From positions 1 through 64,000 of the forward strand of contig NZ_OMKE01000058.1 of assembly GCF_900299535.1 (NCBI RefSeq): a stretch of DNA of 64,000 bases. Reading direction: 5' to 3'. Made by a program: the position numbers and the translations under genes. Below are positions 63,353 to 64,000 of this stretch, one piece after another (positions within the stretch are counted from its first letter, which is position 1; each line of letters starts with the position of its first letter). Origin of the DNA: Aquimarina aquimarini (GTDB lineage: Bacteria; Bacteroidota; Bacteroidia; Flavobacteriales; Flavobacteriaceae). Under the pieces are notes generated by a model. That model searched no databases. It was given only the letters and a program-made list of their open reading frames with translations, and was not told where the DNA came from.

Positions 63353-64000
63353 ATGACACACAAACTCATTACTCCAAAAAACTATATGGTTTTACGGGAA
63401 AAATCATGGATGATGCTTTTTGCCGTATTATTTTTGACAATTAATTTAACATTTTCTAAAGACATATATCCAGAGAAATCTAATCAAGATTATTTCTCTA
63501 TAATGGACTACTCTTCTACACTGCCAATCCCTGTTCAGGTTAACGAACTGATAGATAAAAATATGTGGGATACTTTGTTTCCTTATCGTTTTGGGGCCAA
63601 GGATACAGGGGGTGGTGTATGGGTGCTAGACCCCAAAGACGATTTTTATACATTTGATTCTTTTGTCGAAGCTATAAATAGAATGAGTAAGATAAAAGTC
63701 ATTTTTGAACGACGATGTGGTACAAATGCATATAGAATTACACGCATAGATAAAACAACAAACATATCAAAATTACTAAGAACAGATGTAGATTTTGATG
63801 CACCAAGAAATATAGATAAAGAGATTATTAAAGAAGAAATTGATTATGCATCTTTTTTAGAGGAAGGAAGTTTAGAGACTAGAAAAAGAGAAATTACTGC
63901 CTTTTTTGCAAATATTTCTCATGAAACAACTGGAGGGTGGTCTACAGCACCAGGAGGACAATTCTCATGGGGGCTTCATTTTAGAGAAGAACCTACAAAT
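63353..64000 (+). CDS. GH19 chitinase, N-terminal part (cut by window end)
   Basis: The ATG at 63353 opens 216 codons without a stop up to the window edge. A signal peptide is likely (hydrophobic MLFAVLFLTINLTF-type segment at about 20-35). From about residue 75 the sequence follows the GH19 fold: FPYRFGAKDTGGGVWVLDPK and FFANISHETTGGWSTAPGGQF, where the Glu of SHET is the predicted catalytic acid. GH19 endochitinases hydrolyse chitin with inversion, complementing the GH18 enzyme. Additional modules may lie beyond the window. It has its own upstream region (63185-63352) in which I see no clear promoter match. Confidence 0.8.
   Translation, partial: MTHKLITPKNYMVLREKSWMMLFAVLFLTINLTFSKDIYPEKSNQDYFSIMDYSSTLPIPVQVNELIDKNMWDTLFPYRFGAKDTGGGVWVLDPKDDFYTFDSFVEAINRMSKIKVIFERRCGTNAYRITRIDKTTNISKLLRTDVDFDAPRNIDKEIIKEEIDYASFLEEGSLETRKREITAFFANISHETTGGWSTAPGGQFSWGLHFREEPTN

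Noticed and set aside
1..64000. CRISPR array
   Set aside because: No regularly spaced repeats of 24-40 bases with unique spacers were seen; the A/T-rich runs and Ig repeats do not fit.

Overview
The window looks like the chromosome of a marine Flavobacteriaceae bacterium (Bacteroidota), perhaps Aquimarina or a close relative. The signs are the low-GC sequence, TANNTTTG-type -7 promoter boxes, a SusC/SusD pair, DUF2490 and WG-repeat proteins, LytS/LytTR two-component pairs, and many lipoproteins with short Bacteroidota signal peptides. The genus is a guess; family level is firmer.

Region 1 (0-13 kb) is a small biosynthetic gene cluster and the most interesting part. Four co-directional genes encode a FadD10-like acyl ligase, a TauD-like Fe(II)/2-oxoglutarate enzyme with Rv0097/ScoE signatures, an FcoT/ScoD-like hot-dog protein, and a 2091-residue megasynthase with domain order ACP-KS-ACP-C-A-PCP-TD. 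This is the enzyme set of actinobacterial isonitrile lipopeptide (INLP, chalkophore-type) pathways in a Bacteroidota background. The free-standing ACP appears fused to the megasynthase N-terminus. The adenylation pocket reads as the threonine code, and the terminal reductase predicts reductive release. AraC-type regulators flank the cluster, with a divergent Cys-motif secreted protein and a DUF2490 outer-membrane barrel next to it.

Region 2 (13-22.8 kb) is an accessory stretch, mostly minus strand. It holds SH3, WG-repeat, barrel and lipoprotein genes among decayed elements: a WG-repeat pseudogene, an IS1182-like transposase tail, a group II intron maturase tail, a duplicated 57-bp upstream sequence, a long inverted repeat and a perfect 22-bp palindrome.

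Region 3 (22.9-25.75 kb) is core genome: cydAB (bd oxidase) between two proline tRNAs (UGG and GGG anticodons).

Region 4 (25.9-38.9 kb) starts with a TPR-LytS kinase/LytTR regulator pair. It continues with lipoproteins, SH3-domain proteins and a run of small cytosolic genes (DUF6678, DUF6304 and unknowns) that resembles an immunity-gene array of polymorphic toxin systems. Several members are broken.

Region 5 (38.9-46.1 kb) holds a DUF255 thioredoxin-fold protein, a large FG-GAP/ASPIC lipoprotein, a lipocalin-like lipoprotein, an AhpD-like protein and a YciI-like protein.

Region 6 (46.2-64 kb) is a chitin-utilisation locus. A six-gene minus-strand operon encodes SusC, SusD, a NagB-PIG-L fusion, a BadF-type GlcNAc kinase, a GH20 hexosaminidase and a GH18 chitinase. 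Divergent to it lie a LytS/LytTR pair, a sodium/solute symporter, a NagX-like membrane protein and the start of a GH19 chitinase cut by the window end. Chitin would be cut outside the cell by GH18/GH19, imported by SusCD, reduced to GlcNAc by GH20, moved inward by the symporter, phosphorylated, then deacetylated and deaminated.
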